The notes under the pieces are model-generated. The model saw only the letters and a program-made list of their open reading frames with translations. It was not told the origin of the DNA and made no database searches. Both the position numbers and the translations under genes were made by a program. A DNA stretch of 64,000 nucleotides from Oscheius onirici (taxonomy: Eukaryota; Nematoda; Chromadorea; Rhabditida; Rhabditidae): assembly GCA_932521025.1 (NCBI GenBank), contig OW051469.1, positions 4,662,398-4,726,397 on the forward strand, in the 5' to 3' direction. Below are positions 59,146 to 64,000 of this stretch, one piece after another. Positions within the stretch are counted from its first letter, which is position 1, and each line of letters begins with the position of its first letter.

Positions 59146-62100
59146 CACTTCGTGTGGCGAGATCGTCCGCTCCATGCTCAGGAGCCCCTGTGATGGTTTT
59201 CACAGGGAGGTCGACTGTATTGAGGTAAGTTCGTTTTTCTTTGCATCTTCATCCACTACTTTGGAAAACTCTCCCACTCTGTTTAACCTTTTTTTTACCA
59301 GTTAAAAATGTAACTGTTTGAGAGTTGAACGACTTTGAGTCTGTTCTTTGATCATTTCGTTGTTTACGCCTAAAAAATCGTCATGACCGTGCCACTAATT
59401 TATAGTTTATTAGTCAAAGTGTGACGAACTGAGACGTTTTTTAAGCAATTCTCTCAATTTCTCATTGGTTCAATCTTTACGGTTCAGGGCAGTAAGAAAT
59501 CCGAATCCTTCTGTCTAGAGCACACTTTTTATGTTGCCGCTCCAATTAATCTTGTTGATAGATTGCTTGACCAGAAATCGGATTTTACTCTCCAAACGAC
59601 ACCTTCCAGAAAGATGGACAAATCACCTTTTTCGTAGAATAACCACCGAAGGAGCTAAAATCATGTTTTTGAACTCGTTGTGTCCCAGAATTCCCGGTAG
59701 TTATCAGGCAATCGAACGCTAAGCCCCGCAACAAACAGACAGCTTAGATTCTCAAAAAGTGCCGCTCTTGACTGCCAACTACCATGTGTTTGTGTGAAAA
59801 TAGAGAACATATTCCGACTCATGGGCATGTTACATTTTCCCCCGTGGCCATTCAGGGCGGGGGGGGGGGGGGGGGGGGAGAGGATAAAGTATACCATAGG
59901 TTTTTCACTTCAAATCACTCCGTAAAGAACTACTACGACTACTAGACCTCATTTTCAAGCTTTGCGATGTTTTACAATCTTGTAGAAGAGATCAAAAGCT
60001 ACAACTTTGCAGAACATCACAAAGCTGGATAACCTTTTCTTCATGTTAGAAAATCAGTTAGGAGATAGTCTCAAGATTAACTGCACCAGCTGATACAGGC
60101 CAACTGGTTTTCCAACATGAAGAAAAGGTTATCCATCTTTGTGATGTTCTCCAAAGTTGTAGCTTTTTGATCTCTTCTGCAAGATTGTAAAACATCGCGA
60201 AGCTTGAAAATGAGTTCTGGTAGTCGAAAAACTGAAAATGACTCAAAAAGTCAAACTGACGCTAAACAAGCTGGGTAAGCGCTCAAACTTTAGATAAACA
60301 GTGGAAAAGGATAATAATAGCTTACTTTCACTTTATTTATCATTTGCCCTTCTTTACGGAGTGATTTGAAGTGAAAAACCTGTGGTATACTTTATCCGTA
60401 AAGTGGACAAGACCAGCTGTCCTCGAAACATAATCCCGTCCATTGTGAGAATCCAAAGAGGCTGCCCTTGTCCTTGAATATGATCCGTGATGACAAGCTG
60501 TCATTTGCAGATCTTCCTCGATTTCGAGAATGCCAGTCCGACGGAGGCTGAGCAACCGATATTCGACAGATGCGTCCAAATGCTCTTCAATTGTGCCACA
60601 ACGCTGGAGGATGTGCGCAGTTATGGAAAAGGTTCGGAAGCTATTTCATGAATAGAAGAACGAATTTTGAAGGGGCTACGGATGAGATCAGAGAGGCTTT
60701 GCAGCATCCAAATAATGAAGATGGCGTGGAGAAGACAAACATGGTTGTGGAGCAGTATGTACAGAGGATAAAGAACTACCACAACTTGGCTGTGGAACTG
60801 GAGAAGGTGAGTACAGAAAACATGGGTTCAGAGAGAGGAAGGTAGGGGGATGGGCACATGTACTCAACGCGAAAAAGGAATGGGCAGAACCGTTTAGAAA
60901 TAATACTACTAACACTAGACTAGGAAACAGTAGACAAGGAAAGCGAACAGGGCTTTTATGCCTGCAGCCATTAAATTAGAGGAGACAAACCTTGCGTTAA
61001 CTCGATTCTTCCACCAAAACTTCTCGCGTCATGATTAAATTGACTATCCTCTTGAACACGTTAAGAGAAAAATCTGCGAAGCGCCGACAGCATCAGAGTT
61101 TTACGAATTTCTCCCATCTGGCTTCGATTTCGACAAATATATTCAGCCTAACGTGTTCTTCGGCTTTTTACATTTTTATAAGTAGATCTACCACGCAGTC
61201 AGTAAAGAATTTTGGCGCTGGACCAAACACCGCTGTGGATTGCCCACGGAACCGGGAAGACCGAGCATGACACCATTTCGAAAAATGGTTGCTAGAAAGT
61301 GGCGAATTCACAAGCTAGCTGTCATTTCTGCAGTCTCTTTTCCAGAAACAAAACGTAATGCAATGGGTGACGCTGTTGTACGCAAGGCTAGCAATGCGAC
61401 TACTGCGAACAATGAAAAATACGCTGACCTGGAAGGTAGAGAATTGCTGAGAGGAGACTGTCCAGAGGTGCACAACATCGAAGACTGAAGTCTCTCCAAA
61501 GCGTAAAAGTTGACAAGTACTTTTCAACTTAAGACTTTGTTTTTGACAAGTTTTGACAAGTCAAAAGTTGAAGCAAAACAAGCGAAAAATAACTTACGCC
61601 CATATGAGTTTCTAAGAAGTTGGAAAGAAGGAATAAAAACTAAATTTTCAGTTGATGACCGACCTTCTCTGGGACCTCTGTTCTGGTCCCCTTCCTCCGG
61701 AAGAACAGCTGGAAAGGAAACAGGCCAATGCTGCCCAATTGGCTCGGCTGGTAAACTTCGTTCTTGACTTTGATGCTGTCAAGGTAAAGTACTCTTTGAA
61801 ATTTCCTATACTATGACAAAGATGTGCACTCCCGCCCTCCAGAACGACTTCAGCTATTACCGAAGATCAATGGGAAAAGGACAGCTGGATGCCAGTGAGA
61901 TAGAACTGGCCAATCAGATCAGTCTCTTCCTCGCTGCTCCCACTCCGATGTTAGGGACATTGAGTCAAGCGTGTCTACAGTTTGTTCACGCTCATCCTGA
62001 TCTCCCTCTCAATAACACGACGGACATTTTGGCGACCATTGTCAAGTGAGTGATAGAGACAAAAACTGAATGCAGGGTTAAAGAGCTAGAAGGGCAGGCA

Positions 62101-62520
62101 TAAATAGACTAAGAGATAGAACAAGATGGAATCCATCAGCTACAGAGAGACAGACGCTTTGGAACACATAAATATCCAACCTTCAGGGTCTGTCGCTTCA
62201 TGGTCTGCAACCCGGACCCTTGTACTCGGCTCAGTGACTCGACTCGTCTCTTCTGTATCCGAGTCATGGTCGGCTGCATCATTCTGTTCGACCACGTCGA
62301 TGAACTTGGCGCTTTCGTCAGGTTAGTCCATCAGCCGCCCAGAATCCAATTATTCGATTCCAGAGACGCGCCAATCAACATGAAGGCAGCCGTGACCGTA
62401 ATCAAAGAACACACAGCTCCGGAACAGGCAGAGGCCCTTCTGAACTCTCTCCGATACACCACCAAGCACTTCAATTCTTCCTCAACTCCCAAATCAACAA
62501 AAGCTGTCCTCTCAACATGA
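59146..62520 (+). CDS. CYRI / FAM49 family Rac1-binding regulator
   Basis: This is a cytosolic to membrane protein that binds active Rac1 and restrains the Scar/WAVE complex, limiting actin protrusion. Exons are a tentative 59146-59224, then 60511-60631, 60673-60806, 61652-61783, 61822-62045, 62187-62321 and 62364-62520. The core is clear: IFLDFENASPTEAEQPIF, ATDEIREALQHPNNED, ALQNDFSYYRRSMGKG with the two arginines that contact Rac in the human protein, LFLAAPTPMLGTLSQ, VMVGCIILFDHVDELGAF and LLNSLRYTTKHFNSSS. The first exon is the weakest part: MSSTSCGEIVRSMLRSPCDG joins in frame but lacks the Met-Gly myristoylation start of other CYRIs, so another 5' exon may be used. Intron 1 (1.3 kb) has a G20 run and a big foldback. 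Confidence 0.9.
59859..59878 (+). repeat. G20 homopolymer tract
   Basis: Twenty consecutive G in CYRI intron 1, only 4 bp from a 516-bp foldback. Such tracts can form G-quadruplexes on the coding strand. Confidence 0.95.
59882..60397. repeat. Foldback element in CYRI intron 1
   Basis: The ends GGATAAAG / CTTTATCC and the sequence inside them form two long imperfect arms. The outer match is TTTTTCACTTCAAATCACTC with its inverse at about 60359-60380. The inner match covers CATTTTCAAGCTTTGCGATG to TTCTTCATGTTAGAAAA and its inverse at about 60100-60213. There is no ORF. The right arm carries a roughly 120-bp interruption. Confidence 0.85.
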
Positions 62521-63348
62521 ATCTCATCTTTCCCCTTCCGGCTACAATCATCTCGGTGTCCTCTCTTCCTGACCAATCTTCTTACTTTTTCGGTGATTGA
62601 GTTTCTAGTCTTTTCTGCCTCTCTAGTCGATTCCGTGGCTCAATTTGAAACTTGGCCTTTCTCAACCCCACAGCCTGTGTTACGTCAATTCTCACTTCTT
62701 AATGAATTTCATCAAAAGTTGTTATGATCCAGTTTTCAGTGCCTTTCGGTGAGTCGAGAAAATAACCATAACTACCAAAAAATGTTTTCCACCCGTTTCC
62801 TCCAATCCTTTTCGGAAACAACTCGTCTACTTCTCTTCATTCAGCGGTAAGCCTCCTCCAAGGTCAGTAGCGAAACAATTTGCAAATAACACAAGTTTTT
62901 CAAAGCAATTTTACGAGAATTACATAGGAAATTGTACAGGTTGGGTTGGGAACCGTTAAAGACAAGGCAATTGCTTCCAAAAGTATTATCTTGGGGCGGG
63001 AGCGTTTAGACTCGGAATAGACCCAAAAATTAGCTTGTTTTTGGTGGCAGTACCTAGAAATAGGCAGCTTTAAAAATAAAGGGAACTGAAACATTCGGAG
63101 GAGATAAATACTAGAAATCTTGTCTACTCGCCGGACCAGTTTGTGTATGTATTTCTAGAGAAGATTATGGGGCGGGAACCGTATTTATTCAAAAAATACG
63201 GTCAGATCTAGAAAGGTAGATATATTCATTTTGAGACAGCCAGGGGTGGACAAAAAACAGGAGGGGAAGGGGGAAATGATGGATAAGGCAAAAAAATATC
63301 TTAGCGCGATTGACCGTGTGTGAGATTGAACACTCTTCTTTCTTTCTC
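62521..63348. other. Convergent intergenic region CYRI / cdc-42
   Basis: 828 bp holding both 3' UTRs. No other gene is supported. The minus-strand frame 62900-63094 has no domain. Confidence 0.5.
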
Positions 63349-64000
63349 TTAGATGATGGAACATTTCTTCTTCTTTTCCTGCTGCGGCGGCTCCAGAGCT
63401 GCCAAAATGGCCTCGTCGAACACGTTCTTCAGTCCTTTCTGAAAATGAAAAATGTAAGTTTGGACTCCTTTGATCTTGTCATGATATAGGCATGAACAAT
63501 GTGGAAAGAAGCAACATGGAATGGCTGAAGCGTACGCCCTAAAACGAGAACTGACGACAGTATTGTTAAAATCAAGCAAGCCAGTATTCTTGATCTAACA
63601 ACCATGCTCTCGGATTTTGTAAACAAATGTGAGAAAAATTAGAACTGGTTCTACGATTTCAGTTACGAATTTAACTGAAGACTGCTAAAAAAAATTCGGA
63701 CAATGAATCATATTCAGACTGAATTTCGCAAAGTTTTCTCTCAGTCGTTGCTACAGTTAAAGATAAGGCTGAAAACATGAAAATGAGATAAAATTACCTG
63801 TGTGAGAGCGGAACATTCGACGTATTTAACAGCCTTGAGATCCTTGGCTAGTTTCTCTCCCATCTCGGCCGAAATGGGCTTCTGTTTATTCTTGGCCAAT
63901 TTTTCCAGCATGGATGGGTCGTCTCGAAGATCGACTTGGGTTCCTACGAGCAGGAAGGGCGTCTTCGCGCAATGGTGCGCAATTTCCGGTACCCACTGGA
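63349..64000 (-). CDS. cdc-42: Cdc42 Rho-family GTPase, C-terminal part (cut by window edge)
   Basis: This small GTPase controls cell polarity and actin through WASP, PAR-6 and PAK. Two exons are visible on the minus strand: 64000-63798 and 63438-63349, separated by a 359-nt intron. The sequence runs [20 protein letters not shown] (guanine-binding loop region, with T-Q-V-D), [28 protein letters not shown] (SAL/G5 loop), [18 protein letters not shown] and [11 protein letters not shown]. The polybasic KKKK and the C-S-I-I CAAX box predict geranylgeranylation and membrane targeting. The P-loop and switch regions lie outside the window. The [16 protein letters not shown] block points to Cdc42 rather than Rac or Rho. 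Confidence 0.95.

Noticed and set aside
61240-61488. 82-codon ORF in CYRI intron 3
   Set aside because: Conserved CYRI exons join across it in frame. It has no domain and is probably intronic noise.

Overview
The window is nematode nuclear DNA, probably from a free-living or parasitic rhabditid-type (clade V-like) worm. The genes have many small exons separated by short introns (most about 35-400 nt) with TTTCAG-type acceptors. The gene set includes nematode-typical members: a two-CRD LEC-1-like galectin, an MLT-10-family moulting protein and a bifunctional rhamnose-synthesis enzyme. There is no sign of prokaryotic or viral origin. Species was not determined. All gene models were read by eye from splice sites and protein-family memory, so exon ends are hypotheses that RNA-seq would settle.

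Layout: galectin lec-1 (+, 2822-5539); SCPx-type thiolase with fused SCP2 domain, daf-22-like (-, 6146-8616); RML-2-like dehydratase/reductase (-, 9453-11783); a repeat-rich stretch with a reverse-transcriptase remnant (12.1-12.6 kb); a decayed znfx-1 copy (+, 14125-18311); a transposon graveyard with foldback elements and an RTE-like relic (18.4-21.7 kb); an HNF4-class nuclear receptor (-, 22250-24331); about 9 kb with no supported gene (24.3-33.3 kb); an orphan seven-TM protein (-, 33314-35225); PIG-W/GWT1 (-, 37512-39914); sqv-2/B3GALT6 with a mariner relic in intron 1 (-, 40166-42239); two tandem UBE2J2-type E2s (-, 42953-43885 and 44411-45547); a hAT-like MITE (46007-46427); NECAP (-, 47104-47912); a BTB gene and a truncated tandem copy (-, 48369-49707); an MLT-10-like protein (-, 50303 to about 52734); RUSF1/DUF647 (-, 56758-58226); CYRI/FAM49 (+, about 59146-62520); and the 3' end of cdc-42 (-, 63349-64000, running off the window).

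Most genes are ordinary cell-biology genes and clean single-copy models. Several touch secretory or surface biology: rhamnose synthesis, the glycosaminoglycan linker, GPI-anchor acylation, ER ubiquitination, moulting and clathrin/AP2 endocytosis. CYRI and cdc-42 are convergent neighbours, and both belong to Rho-GTPase/actin control. The parts most worth a second look are: the UBE2J2 paralogue that lost its membrane anchor and ends in a SUMO-interaction-like motif; the 33-nt cassette microexon inside a galectin sugar-binding domain; the nematode SCPx fusion; the znfx-1 copy that kept its P-loop but lost the helicase core; and several structured elements (a 5S-derived fragment, MITEs with clean TIR/TSD, and a G20 tract beside a 516-bp foldback).
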